Source: Ascidiimonas aurantiaca (lineage in GTDB: Bacteria; Bacteroidota; Bacteroidia; Flavobacteriales; Flavobacteriaceae). From it: a stretch of 64,000 nt of DNA. Positions within the stretch are counted from its first letter, which is position 1. The number at the start of each line of letters is the position of its first letter. A program made the translations under genes and the position numbers. Under the pieces are notes generated by a model, which saw only the letters and a list, made by a program, of their open reading frames with translations, was not told the DNA's origin and searched no databases. This document shows, one piece after another, positions 36,680 through 45,480 of the stretch. Location: contig NZ_JBBEWR010000004.1 of assembly GCF_037646345.1 (NCBI RefSeq), forward strand, positions 1 to 64,000, read 5' to 3'.

Positions 36680-36687
36680 CAAAAGTA
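36680..36687 (-). promoter_or_regulatory. -7 box TACTTTTG of tatA
   Basis: The minus strand reads TACTTTTG, 21 bp upstream of the tatA start. Confidence 0.55.
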
Positions 36688-36855
36688 AAAAGAAAAGTTG
36701 GAACCATTGCCACGATCACTTCGTAAAGTAGTAAGAATCTAAACTTGTTAACACGCATTGAGATAATAATGTAATGTTAAATCCTATAGAAAACAGATTA
36801 ATTTTTCAATATTCAAATAATTTTGTCAGGTTAAGTAACGTTCCCTCACAAGTAC

Positions 36856-36863
36856 TATATTTG
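36856..36863 (+). promoter_or_regulatory. -7 box TATATTTG of the M23 peptidase gene
   Basis: TATATTTG, 7 bp before the ATG at 36871, implying a very short leader. It would serve the M23-GH3 pair. Confidence 0.5.
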
Positions 36864-36870
36864 CGTATTC

Positions 36871-37740
36871 ATGAGTAAAAAGAAGGTGAAGAGAAGACAG
36901 CTTAAAAAAAAGCTGCTGCATAAATACAGACTGGTAATTCTTAATGAAGATACTTTTGAAGAACGTGTCTCCTTTAAGTTAAGCAGGCTTAATGTGTTTG
37001 TAGTTAGCACGTTATTTGCATTTTTACTGGTAGCAGGTACCACACTTCTCATTGCTTTTACCCCACTTAGAGAATATATACCCGGGTATTCTTCTACACG
37101 TTTAAAAAAGCAGGCAATTGATAATGCAGAGAAGGTAGATTCTCTTCAACTGCTTCTGGAAGAAAACATACTTTATCAAGAAAATATACGGAAAGCGTTA
37201 ACCGGAGAAGTACAAATAGGAGATATTAATAAAGACTCTCTACTGGAGCAATTTAGACTGGACCCCGAGGCATTAGATCTTTCACCCAGTAGGGAAGACT
37301 CTATTTTAAGAGTGCAGGTGGCCAATGAAGATAAATTTAATATCTTCGAATCGGCCACTTCCAATAGTAATTTTGTACTGTTTCCTCCCGTTATGGGTAC
37401 CATTTCTCAGCAATACAATGCCCAGGAAAAGCATTATGCTATAGATATTATAGCTCCGAAAGGCTCACCGGTGAAAGCCGTAGAGGATGGAACGGTTATT
37501 TTTGCAGAATGGACTGCAGATACCGGATATGTGATCATAATTGAACATATTTTTGGGTTAACATCCGTATATAAACACAATGGCTCTCTCACAAAAAGCC
37601 AGGGAGATCTGGTAAAAAGTGGAGAAGTGATCGCCACAGTGGGCAATACCGGAGAACTTACTACAGGGCCTCATCTTCATTTTGAACTTTGGAGTGAAGG
37701 GTATCCTGTAAACCCTACCAATTATATAGATTTTGAATAG
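36871..37740 (+). CDS. M23-family (LytM) peptidoglycan endopeptidase, membrane-anchored
   Basis: 289 aa. Basic cytoplasmic N-terminus (1-40), a single membrane anchor (about 41-64), a helical linker (about 75-110) and a C-terminal LytM/M23 domain (about 170-289). Zinc ligands are H188 and D192 in HYAID and H270 in HLH (268-270, GPHLHFELW). The domain keeps the HxxxD and HxH motifs, so it should be catalytically competent, cutting cross-link peptides in peptidoglycan. It resembles the flavobacterial M23 proteins that stand before a GH3-like gene, as here (5 bp gap). Confidence 0.92.
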   Translation: MSKKKVKRRQLKKKLLHKYRLVILNEDTFEERVSFKLSRLNVFVVSTLFAFLLVAGTTLLIAFTPLREYIPGYSSTRLKKQAIDNAEKVDSLQLLLEENILYQENIRKALTGEVQIGDINKDSLLEQFRLDPEALDLSPSREDSILRVQVANEDKFNIFESATSNSNFVLFPPVMGTISQQYNAQEKHYAIDIIAPKGSPVKAVEDGTVIFAEWTADTGYVIIIEHIFGLTSVYKHNGSLTKSQGDLVKSGEVIATVGNTGELTTGPHLHFELWSEGYPVNPTNYIDFE

Positions 37741-37745
37741 TCATC

Positions 37746-39245
37746 ATGTTTTTGAAACCACTAGCAGCCAGAATATTTGCCCGAATTGTTTACCGTAATA
37801 TTCAAAAATGGGCCACTCAACCTCAAAAAACCCAGGAAAAGGTTTTTAAATCACTTATTAAAAATGCATCTTCTACTGTTTTTGGTAAGGAACACCTTTT
37901 TTCTGAGATACATACCTATGAAGATTTTAGAGAACGCGTTCCCGTACGTGATTATGAACAACTGCGTCCTTTTGTAGATCGTGTGGTAGAAGGAGAAGAA
38001 AATGTGTTGTGGAAAGGAAAACCCATATATTTTGCCAAAACTTCAGGCACCACTTCCGGAGCCAAATACATACCTATAACCAAAGAGTCCATGCCTTATC
38101 ATATCAAGGCAGCCAGGAACGCCATTTTGTGTTACATCCACGAAACAGGTAAGAGTGCCTTTGTAAATGGAAAAATGATCTTTTTACAGGGCAGTCCGGA
38201 ACTGGATGAAAAAAATGGAATTAAAACCGGAAGATTATCCGGTATCGTAGCCCATTATGTACCCGGATATCTTCAAAAAAACCGGATGCCCAGCTGGGAA
38301 ACCAACTGCATAGAAGATTGGGAAACCAAAGTAAATGCAATTGTAGAAGAAACCCGCAGTGAAAACATGACCGTCATTAGCGGTATTCCTTCCTGGGTGC
38401 AAATGTATTTTGAAAGACTGGAGGTTGAAACCGGAAAAAAAGTAGGAACACTTTTTGAAAAATTTCAACTTTTTATCTACGGAGGAGTAAATTATGAGCC
38501 GTATCGTTCCCGTTTCGAAAACCTTATCGGACGAAAAGTAGATAGTATTGAGCTCTTTCCTGCCAGTGAAGGCTTTTTTGCTTTTCAGGATTCCCAAAAG
38601 CATAAAGGAATGCTACTTTTATTAGATTCGGGCATTTTTTATGAATTCATTAAATCAGAAGACTTCTTTTCTGAAAATCCGCAGCGCATTACCATCTCAG
38701 AAGTAGAAATAGGAGTAAACTATGTCATGATCATATCAACCAATGCAGGACTTTGGGCCTACAATGTTGGAGATACCGTACAGTTTACCAGCTTATCCCC
38801 CTATAGAGTAATAGTTTCGGGCAGGATAAAGCATTTTATCTCGGCATTTGGAGAACATGTCATTGCCAAGGAAGTAGAAGAAGCATTACAAGAAGCTGTT
38901 TCCGGATCACTGGCAGAAGTTAGCGAGTTTACCGTGGCACCGCAGGTAAGCCCGGAAGAAAATGAACTACCGTACCACGAATGGTTCATAGAATTCAAAA
39001 CAGAACCGGAAAACCTTCAACAATTTGCTTTGGAAATAGACAGGCATATGCAAAAACAGAACAGTTACTATCTCGATCTGATTGAAGGTAAAATACTTCA
39101 ACCTCTTAAAATTACAATTATTAAAACAGGAGGGTTTACTTCATACATGAAATCCGTTGGAAAACTGGGAGGACAAAATAAAGTGAAACGCCTTGCTAAC
39201 GACCGCGTATTGGCAGAAGCGCTTAGTAAATGGAAAAAGAACTGA
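37746..39245 (+). CDS. GH3-family acyl-adenylate-forming protein
   Basis: 499 aa. Related to plant GH3 acyl-acid amido synthetases of the adenylate-forming (ANL) superfamily. The phosphate-binding motif TSGTTSGAKYIP is at residues 99-110. Further motifs are IYGGVNYEPYR near 240, LFPASEGFFAFQD near 268 and the C-terminal hinge YRVIVSGRIKHFISAFGEHV near 355-374. Predicted chemistry is ATP-dependent activation of a carboxylic acid and transfer to an amine, but the bacterial substrate is unknown. The gene follows the M23 peptidase by 5 bp and is followed by the DUF6909 gene after 42 bp. Confidence 0.88.
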   Translation: MFLKPLAARIFARIVYRNIQKWATQPQKTQEKVFKSLIKNASSTVFGKEHLFSEIHTYEDFRERVPVRDYEQLRPFVDRVVEGEENVLWKGKPIYFAKTSGTTSGAKYIPITKESMPYHIKAARNAILCYIHETGKSAFVNGKMIFLQGSPELDEKNGIKTGRLSGIVAHYVPGYLQKNRMPSWETNCIEDWETKVNAIVEETRSENMTVISGIPSWVQMYFERLEVETGKKVGTLFEKFQLFIYGGVNYEPYRSRFENLIGRKVDSIELFPASEGFFAFQDSQKHKGMLLLLDSGIFYEFIKSEDFFSENPQRITISEVEIGVNYVMIISTNAGLWAYNVGDTVQFTSLSPYRVIVSGRIKHFISAFGEHVIAKEVEEALQEAVSGSLAEVSEFTVAPQVSPEENELPYHEWFIEFKTEPENLQQFALEIDRHMQKQNSYYLDLIEGKILQPLKITIIKTGGFTSYMKSVGKLGGQNKVKRLANDRVLAEALSKWKKN

Positions 39246-39263
39246 TCTTTTAGAAATTACTTG

Positions 39264-39271
39264 TATTTTTG
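39264..39271 (+). promoter_or_regulatory. -7 box TATTTTTG of DUF6909 and the polysaccharide operon
   Basis: TATTTTTG, 16 bp before the ATG at 39288. Because the Wzz-like gene follows DUF6909 by 3 bp, this may be the first promoter of the polysaccharide locus. Confidence 0.55.
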
Positions 39272-39287
39272 CACGGAAAATCACTTA

Positions 39288-40973
39288 ATGAATACACGTA
39301 AAGGAAGAACCAGAGCTCAGGAGTCTACAAGCGCCATAGAGCGCATGTACATCACTATGCGCCATCTTTTTAACAGAGGCTTTTATAAGCCGGGAGGGGT
39401 TTCAGGAGAGTCACTGCGTCAATCACTATTACAAATAAGACCGGAAATTTATGGAACAGTTGCTGAGGAAAAGACAGAGCTTAACGGACTCACGTATGTA
39501 TTAGACCGGCTTCCGGAGGGTATTGAGCAATGCAGATATATAAACCTTACATCAGACGAGGGCTATAAAGAATCACATTTCCAGGTAATTATTCCTCCTA
39601 AGCGAAGACGAAATTGTTATAGGATCGACAAAGATCAAATGAATATTGAGATTACCCGCGGAAGATCTGATATTTACGATATATTAACGCATTTAACCTT
39701 TCTTTTTATTGAATCTCATAAAATATGCAAAAGGGTATTATTACCCGAAAAAGGAGAACTTATAAGAGATTGGGAAAAGCTGGAAAGCGCCGTAAAAAAG
39801 GGAAAACTAAACCAGTTTGAGCGTGAAGTCGCTTTAGTTCATACAGCAAATATTCTGGGCAGGACCTTTGAGGAAGTGCTTGAAGTTTACCGATTACTGG
39901 CCACTAAAGAAAAACCTGAAAAGTTTTTGCACATTATTTACTGGTTGGGTAAAATTGCCATTGAAGAAGAGACCCTGGGCGTAAAAAGGACCATTACTTT
40001 CAGTCCGGTTTTAAGAGAACGCCTGGGACACCATATTCATGGAGAAATGTGGGCCAATACCATTAAAAATACACTTAAAAAGTACAACCTTTTAAACAGG
40101 CCTTTGCATATAATAAGTGCCAATATGCATAGTGTGATGAATAGTATTTTTGCTCAAAAAGTACTTGGTAAAGAATTTCAGCATAAAGAAGAACTGGAAA
40201 TATATCAGGCATTGAGTCTTCCGGAAAATGATCAGTTACGTAAAAAAGTAAAAGATTTTGCGTCAAAAAACGGGATGATTAGTATGGATGATGTATCAGG
40301 AACCAATATTGATGTTCAGATTTTTGATACGGCAAAAATAAAATCAAATGATGGTATTTTTAAGCCGAAGGATACAACTCCCGATGAAGAAAAACCTGTA
40401 TTATTTGTGATGGACTATGCTTTTGGTGAACAGGCCTATGAAACCATTGATGAATTACTCAAACCTTATAAATCAGAAGATGGATCATCTGTTTTTCTCA
40501 ATGTAGTTTCCATTTCAATTATGGGAAAAGCCGGTATTCTGGAAGGAGAAAAAGGCGATCTAATGATCCCGACCGCACATATTTTTGAAGGGACCGCAGA
40601 TAACTATCCTTTTGATAATGAATTATCAAAATCTGATTTTGAGGGTTGCGGATTAAAAGTTTTTGAAGGGTCTATGGTAACCGTATTAGGAACATCGCTT
40701 CAAAATAAAGATCTTTTAAGATTCTTTAACGAATCGACCTGGAACGTGATAGGCCTGGAAATGGAGGGTGCACATTATCAAAAAGCCATACAATCGGCTT
40801 CAAAGATCAGGAAAAGTATTTCCCAGGATGTAAAAGTGCGGTATGCGTATTACGCTTCAGATAACCCTCTGGAAACCGGAAGTACCCTTGCTTCAGGAGG
40901 GTTAGGAACCACCGGTGTTAAACCCACCTATTTGATAACCCAGAAAATTTTAGAGCAAATATTTAATATTTAA
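39288..40973 (+). CDS. DUF6909-like protein with C-terminal nucleoside-phosphorylase-like region
   Basis: 561 aa from the ATG at 39288; a TTG at 39261 would add 9 codons but lies across the promoter box. The first 280 residues are mainly helical and basic. The C-terminal part (about 360-560) has features of the purine nucleosidase/phosphorylase fold: VLFVMDYAFGEQA, AHIFEGTADNYPFDNEL, and GLEMEGAHY near 488-496, which resembles the MEmEgA substrate loop of AMP nucleosidase and MTA/SAH nucleosidases. I believe this corresponds to DUF6909. An AMP-nucleosidase-like activity is possible, but the N-terminal part is unassigned. It precedes the Wzz-like gene by only 3 bp. Confidence 0.7.
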   Translation: MNTRKGRTRAQESTSAIERMYITMRHLFNRGFYKPGGVSGESLRQSLLQIRPEIYGTVAEEKTELNGLTYVLDRLPEGIEQCRYINLTSDEGYKESHFQVIIPPKRRRNCYRIDKDQMNIEITRGRSDIYDILTHLTFLFIESHKICKRVLLPEKGELIRDWEKLESAVKKGKLNQFEREVALVHTANILGRTFEEVLEVYRLLATKEKPEKFLHIIYWLGKIAIEEETLGVKRTITFSPVLRERLGHHIHGEMWANTIKNTLKKYNLLNRPLHIISANMHSVMNSIFAQKVLGKEFQHKEELEIYQALSLPENDQLRKKVKDFASKNGMISMDDVSGTNIDVQIFDTAKIKSNDGIFKPKDTTPDEEKPVLFVMDYAFGEQAYETIDELLKPYKSEDGSSVFLNVVSISIMGKAGILEGEKGDLMIPTAHIFEGTADNYPFDNELSKSDFEGCGLKVFEGSMVTVLGTSLQNKDLLRFFNESTWNVIGLEMEGAHYQKAIQSASKIRKSISQDVKVRYAYYASDNPLETGSTLASGGLGTTGVKPTYLITQKILEQIFNI

Positions 40974-40976
40974 AAA

Positions 40977-42032
40977 ATGAGTCAGGATACTAAACCACAG
41001 AATACTTCTTCAGAAGAAATAGACCTGGGACAACTTTTTAGACTTATAGGAAATGCATTTCAGCGTTTTTTTAATTTTATAGGAAGCATTTTTAAAGGCA
41101 TATTTAAGGTGTTGATCCTGTTTCTTATCTTCATCCAGTCTCATATTATTAAGTTTGCTATCGCTGCTTTCATAGGGCTGGCTATAGGCTTTTATCTGGA
41201 TTATACCAAAGAAAGTGTTTATGAGTCTTCCATGGTAGTAGAGCCTAATTTTAACAGTGCTCAACAATTGTATAACAATATTTATTTTTATAATGAACTG
41301 GCAGATTCAAAAGATTCTATTGCTCTGGCACAAGCCTTAAGCATTAGCATTACAGATGCTGCCAGCATAAAAGAGGTCATTGTTGAATCTTTTTCCGATG
41401 AAAATCAAAAAATAAAATTGTTTGATGATTTTATAAGACAACTGGATACCAATACAATAAAGACTATTGATTTTAAGGCTTACATTGAAAACTTCAATTC
41501 TTTTGATGCCCGTTTTCATAAAATAACTATGAAAACCACCAATAATACCGTAGCCAAAAAAACGCAAAGATCTATTGTAAAATCAATAAGTGCTAACGAG
41601 TATTTTAAACTTCAGAAAGAAGTAAGCGATCAAAATCTTTCTATTCAGGATAGTATTTACAGAAAGCAGTTAGTAGAAATAGATTCGCTACAAAACCTCT
41701 ATAAAGATGTAATGCGAATGACGGCTCAAAACCCAAATTTGGGAACGAACATTAATCTGGCAGACCAAAAATCAGAAGACAACAGAGAATTAGAGCTTAT
41801 TAAACAAATAGATGTTTTGAAGCAAAATCTGGTAACGCTCAATGAAGAAAAAGCTAATAAAGCTACTATAATTAACGTAATTTCAGACTTCCCGGCAAGA
41901 GGTGTAGAAGTTAAAGGCGTTTTAAATAGTTTCAAGTTCTGGATCCCTATTGGGTTAATTGCCGTGCTATTATTAGCACTATTACTTATAGAATTAAACG
42001 ATTATCTTAATGTATATAAAAATAAATCTTAG
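40977..42032 (+). CDS. Wzz/PCP-like polysaccharide co-polymerase
   Basis: 351 aa. Two membrane segments, about 41-73 and 320-342, flank a periplasmic region rich in helices (about 80-310) with coiled-coil potential near 225-300 (SDQNLSIQDSIYRKQLVEI). This topology is that of chain-length determinants (Wzz, GumC N-terminal half) that set polymer length in Wzx/Wzy pathways. There is no tyrosine-kinase domain. Sequence similarity to characterised Wzz proteins is weak by eye, so the call rests on topology and context: it opens a 16-kb polysaccharide locus, 2 bp before rfbB. Confidence 0.72.
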   Translation: MSQDTKPQNTSSEEIDLGQLFRLIGNAFQRFFNFIGSIFKGIFKVLILFLIFIQSHIIKFAIAAFIGLAIGFYLDYTKESVYESSMVVEPNFNSAQQLYNNIYFYNELADSKDSIALAQALSISITDAASIKEVIVESFSDENQKIKLFDDFIRQLDTNTIKTIDFKAYIENFNSFDARFHKITMKTTNNTVAKKTQRSIVKSISANEYFKLQKEVSDQNLSIQDSIYRKQLVEIDSLQNLYKDVMRMTAQNPNLGTNINLADQKSEDNRELELIKQIDVLKQNLVTLNEEKANKATIINVISDFPARGVEVKGVLNSFKFWIPIGLIAVLLLALLLIELNDYLNVYKNKS

Positions 42033-42034
42033 AA

Positions 42035-43051
42035 ATGAACATACTGGTAACAGGAGGAGCAGGTTTTATTGGGTCTAATTTTATTCCTTATTTTTTGGAG
42101 AAAAATGAGGGCCTCAAGATTGTTAATGTTGATAAGTTAACTTATGCGGGTAATATCAACTATCTTAAGGAATTAGAAAACAATCCTAGATATAATTTTG
42201 TTAAAGGCGACATTTGCGATCGAAAACTGCTAGAAAAAATTTTTAAAGAATATAGTATTGCCGGAGTAATTCATTTTGCTGCAGAGTCTCATGTAGATAA
42301 TTCTATTAAAGATCCAGCGATATTTATTAAAACAAATGTTTTAGGAACTTTTACACTTTTAGATGTTGCCTATAAGTATTGGATGGATGCTCCTTTCCAA
42401 GAAAAGGAAAATTATAAAGATGCGAGATTTCTTCATATTTCTACAGATGAAGTTTATGGTAGTTTAGGTAAGAAGGGTTTTTTCACAGAAACTACACCAT
42501 ATGCGCCAAATAGCCCTTATAGTGCCTCTAAAGCTTCTTCTGATATGATAGTCAGAAGTTATTTTCATACGTTTGGGTTAAACGTAGTAACTACTAATTG
42601 TTCTAATAATTATGGTCCTAAACAACACGATGAGAAGCTAATCCCTACTGTTATTAGAAAAGCTCTGGCTGAGGAGGATATCCCTATTTATGGTGACGGT
42701 AAAAATATCAGGGATTGGCTATATGTATTGGATCATTGTAAAGGTATTGGTCTGGTATTCGATAAAGGAAAAAGAGGAGAAACCTATAATATTGGTGGTC
42801 GTAATGAAAGAAATAACAATTATATAGCCTCTAAAATTTGCCAGATACTAGACAAAAAAACTCCTAGAAAAGAAGGAAAATCGTATAATGAACTTATTAA
42901 GTATGTAAAAGATCGTCCTGGACACGATTTGCGATATGCTATAGACGCGTCTAAAATAGAAAATGAACTAGGCTGGGAAGCTAATGAAAATTTTGAGACA
43001 GGAATTGAAAAAACCATCGATTGGTACTTAAAAAAGTATAAATTCATATGA
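42035..43051 (+). CDS. rfbB: dTDP-glucose 4,6-dehydratase
   Basis: 338 aa SDR-superfamily enzyme. NAD motif GGAGFIGSNF (residues 7-16), TDEVYGSLG near 136, catalytic YSASK near 164-168 and NCSNNYGPKQHDEKLIP near 190, all as in RfbB. It converts dTDP-glucose to dTDP-4-keto-6-deoxyglucose, the second step of dTDP-L-rhamnose synthesis. Overlaps rfbA by 4 bp, and the four rfb genes form one coupled block. Confidence 0.96.
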   Translation: MNILVTGGAGFIGSNFIPYFLEKNEGLKIVNVDKLTYAGNINYLKELENNPRYNFVKGDICDRKLLEKIFKEYSIAGVIHFAAESHVDNSIKDPAIFIKTNVLGTFTLLDVAYKYWMDAPFQEKENYKDARFLHISTDEVYGSLGKKGFFTETTPYAPNSPYSASKASSDMIVRSYFHTFGLNVVTTNCSNNYGPKQHDEKLIPTVIRKALAEEDIPIYGDGKNIRDWLYVLDHCKGIGLVFDKGKRGETYNIGGRNERNNNYIASKICQILDKKTPRKEGKSYNELIKYVKDRPGHDLRYAIDASKIENELGWEANENFETGIEKTIDWYLKKYKFI

Positions 43052-43917
43052 AAGGAATAATACTAGCAGGAGGGTCTGGAACAAGATTGCACCCCATAAC
43101 ACTAGCGGTAAGTAAACAGCTTATGCCGGTATATGATAAGCCCATGATTTACTACCCTCTTTCAACGTTGATGTGGTCTGGGATAAGAGAAATTTTGATC
43201 ATTTCTACCCCACATGATTTACCCCTATTTAAAAAGTTATTGGGTAATGGAAAAAAATATGGTTGTAGATTTGAATATGCCGTTCAGAAAGATCCAAACG
43301 GATTGGCTGAAGCTTTTTTAATTGGTGCAGATTTTATTCGACACGACAAAGTCGCTTTAATTCTTGGAGATAACATTTTTTATGGAACAGGGCTTGCAAA
43401 ACTCTTACAAGCAAATAATGACCCAAATGGAGGGATCATTTATGCATATCATGTACATGATCCAGAAAGGTATGGTGTAGTTGAATTTGATGATGAAGGA
43501 AAGGCAATTTCTATTGAAGAAAAACCAGAAAAACCAAAATCTAACTTTGCGGTACCAGGAATATACTTTTATGATAACGATGTAATTGATATCGCAAAAA
43601 ACATTACACCAAGTGATCGGGGAGAACTTGAAATTACTGATGTAAACAAAGAATATCTCAAAAAAGGAAAATTAAATGTTAGTATATTGGATAGAGGAAC
43701 TGCCTGGTTAGATACCGGTACCTTTAATTCTCTTATGCAGGCTTCACAATTTGTGCAAGTGATAGAAGAAAGGCAAGGACTAAAAATTGGTGCTATTGAA
43801 GAAGTAGCTTACAAAATGGATTATATTTCTAAAGAACAATTAGAGTTTTTGGCAACACCTTTAATTAAAAGCGGATACGGAAAACACCTAAAGAGTATTT
43901 TAGAAGAAAAAAAATGA
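43048..43917 (+). CDS. rfbA: Glucose-1-phosphate thymidylyltransferase
   Basis: 289 aa, as usual for RfbA. The N-terminus MKGIILAGGSGTRLHPIT carries the nucleotidyltransferase G-rich loop. KQLMPVYDKPMIYYPLSTLM, LGDNIFYG near 109 and the late LDRGTAWLDTG region are family hallmarks. It makes dTDP-glucose from dTTP and glucose-1-phosphate, the first committed step to dTDP-rhamnose. ATGA-type overlaps at both ends show translational coupling. Confidence 0.96.
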   Translation: MKGIILAGGSGTRLHPITLAVSKQLMPVYDKPMIYYPLSTLMWSGIREILIISTPHDLPLFKKLLGNGKKYGCRFEYAVQKDPNGLAEAFLIGADFIRHDKVALILGDNIFYGTGLAKLLQANNDPNGGIIYAYHVHDPERYGVVEFDDEGKAISIEEKPEKPKSNFAVPGIYFYDNDVIDIAKNITPSDRGELEITDVNKEYLKKGKLNVSILDRGTAWLDTGTFNSLMQASQFVQVIEERQGLKIGAIEEVAYKMDYISKEQLEFLATPLIKSGYGKHLKSILEEKK

Positions 43918-44459
43918 TTGCAAAAGAAACTAAACTTAAGGGGTGTTTTATTTTAGAGCCTTCTATTTTTGAAGATGAAAGAGGTTACTTTTTTGAAAGT
44001 TACAATCAAAAGAAATTTAATGAATTGATTGATCAAGAAATTAATTTTGTTCAGGATAACCAATCTTTTTCAACAAAAGGTGTAATAAGAGCACTACATT
44101 ATCAACTTGGAGAATACGCTCAAGCCAAATTAGTAAGAGTTTTACAAGGTAAAGTATTAGACGTAGCTGTTGATTTACGCAAGGGGTCTCCAACATTTAA
44201 AGAACATGTAGCGATAGAGTTATCTGATGAGAACAAAAAACAACTATTTATTCCTAGAGGTTTTGCACATGGGTTTGTAGTGCTGAGTGAAACAGCTCAC
44301 TTCTTCTATAAGTGTGATAATTTCTATAATCAAGAATCCGAGGGAGGTATTATTTATAATGATAAATCTTTAAATATTGACTGGGAACTTACAGAAGATG
44401 AAATAATAGTATCCGAAAAAGATAAAGTTTTACCATCATTTGACAATGCTTTACTATGA
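43914..44459 (+). CDS. rfbC: dTDP-4-dehydrorhamnose 3,5-epimerase
   Basis: 181 aa cupin-fold epimerase. Visible: GCFILEPSIFEDERGYFFE (near 10-28), FVQDNQSFSTKGVIRALHYQ near 44-63 (catalytic His in LHYQ), KLVRVLQGKVLDVAVDLRKGSP near 70 and IPRGFAHGFVVLSE near 114. It epimerises C3 and C5 of dTDP-4-keto-6-deoxyglucose. Overlaps both rfbA and rfbD by 4 bp. Confidence 0.95.
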   Translation: MIAKETKLKGCFILEPSIFEDERGYFFESYNQKKFNELIDQEINFVQDNQSFSTKGVIRALHYQLGEYAQAKLVRVLQGKVLDVAVDLRKGSPTFKEHVAIELSDENKKQLFIPRGFAHGFVVLSETAHFFYKCDNFYNQESEGGIIYNDKSLNIDWELTEDEIIVSEKDKVLPSFDNALL

Positions 44460-45313
44460 AAAAAGTATTAGTAACAGGCAGCAGTGGTCAATTAGCATTA
44501 TGTATCAAGGATGCTAAAAGTAAATATTCAGATTTGAACTTTACTTTTGCTGATACAGATGAATTAAATATTACAAAATTAGCTGAGGTTAATGATTTTT
44601 TTGAACGAAACGATGTTGATTATTGTATAAACTGCGCGGCATATACTGCCGTTGATAAGGCTGAGTTGGAACCAAAGTTAGCTAATAGAGTTAATGAAGT
44701 AGGTGTTCGTTTTTTGGTTGAGAACTGTAAAAAGTATGATGTTGTTTTTATTCATATATCTACTGATTTTGTTTTTGACGGAAGAAAAAGTAGACCTTAT
44801 TCTGAACTAGATAAACCTCGTCCTTTAGGAGTTTATGGAGAAACAAAACTCCTTGGGGAAAGAGTTGCAGCTACTTATGATAAACATTTTATAATACGAA
44901 CATCTTGGCTGTATTCAGAATATGGAAGTAATTTTTTTAAAACAATGCTTAAGTTAAGCAAGGAAAGAGAAGAGCTTAATGTTGTTTATGATCAAATTGG
45001 CACCCCCACCTACGCCAGAGATTTAGCTGAGATAATTTTAAAAATAATATTAGACGGTAGTAAGAAATATGGTATGTATCATTACAGTAATGAAGGAGTA
45101 GCTAGCTGGTATGATTTTGCAAAGGCAATTTTTGACGAAGCTAAAATAAGGATCAGGCTAAATCCAATAAAAAGCGAGGAATACGCAACTCTTGCTAAGC
45201 GACCAAACTATAGTATTTTAGATAAATCGAAAGTAAAAGGAATGTTAGATACTGGAATTCCTTACTGGAGAGATAGTTTAAGAAAATGCTTGATTAAAAA
45301 TGTGATATATTGA
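44456..45313 (+). CDS. rfbD: dTDP-4-dehydrorhamnose reductase
   Basis: 285 aa SDR reductase. N-terminal VTGSSGQLA (6-14), NCAAYTAVDKAE near 61-72, HISTDFVFDG near 101, and the YxxxK pair in YGETK near 126-130. RTSWLYSEYGSNFFKTM follows near 146. It completes dTDP-L-rhamnose by NAD(P)H reduction. Last of the rfbBACD block; a 167-bp gap follows before the aldolase gene. Codon use is strongly AT-biased like the rest of the locus. Confidence 0.95.
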   Translation: MKKVLVTGSSGQLALCIKDAKSKYSDLNFTFADTDELNITKLAEVNDFFERNDVDYCINCAAYTAVDKAELEPKLANRVNEVGVRFLVENCKKYDVVFIHISTDFVFDGRKSRPYSELDKPRPLGVYGETKLLGERVAATYDKHFIIRTSWLYSEYGSNFFKTMLKLSKEREELNVVYDQIGTPTYARDLAEIILKIILDGSKKYGMYHYSNEGVASWYDFAKAIFDEAKIRIRLNPIKSEEYATLAKRPNYSILDKSKVKGMLDTGIPYWRDSLRKCLIKNVIY

Positions 45314-45328
45314 AAATTAACTAGTTTT

Positions 45329-45336
45329 TACATTTG
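45329..45336 (+). promoter_or_regulatory. Candidate internal promoter (TACATTTG) before the aldolase cassette
   Basis: TACATTTG fits TAnnTTTG in the only sizeable gap of the polysaccharide block (45314-45480). It would start a transcript about 145 bp upstream of the aldolase ATG. Confidence 0.35.
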
Positions 45337-45480
45337 TATTTGTTGTTTTTATTAGGATATAAAAAAACTGCAAACTAATAACAAAGTTATAGATTCTAGT
45401 AAAGTAACTACCAGCTCAGATTTTTTTATCAATGTCAATTAAGGAGATTATTGATGATTTACGTTTTAATAAACCAATAA

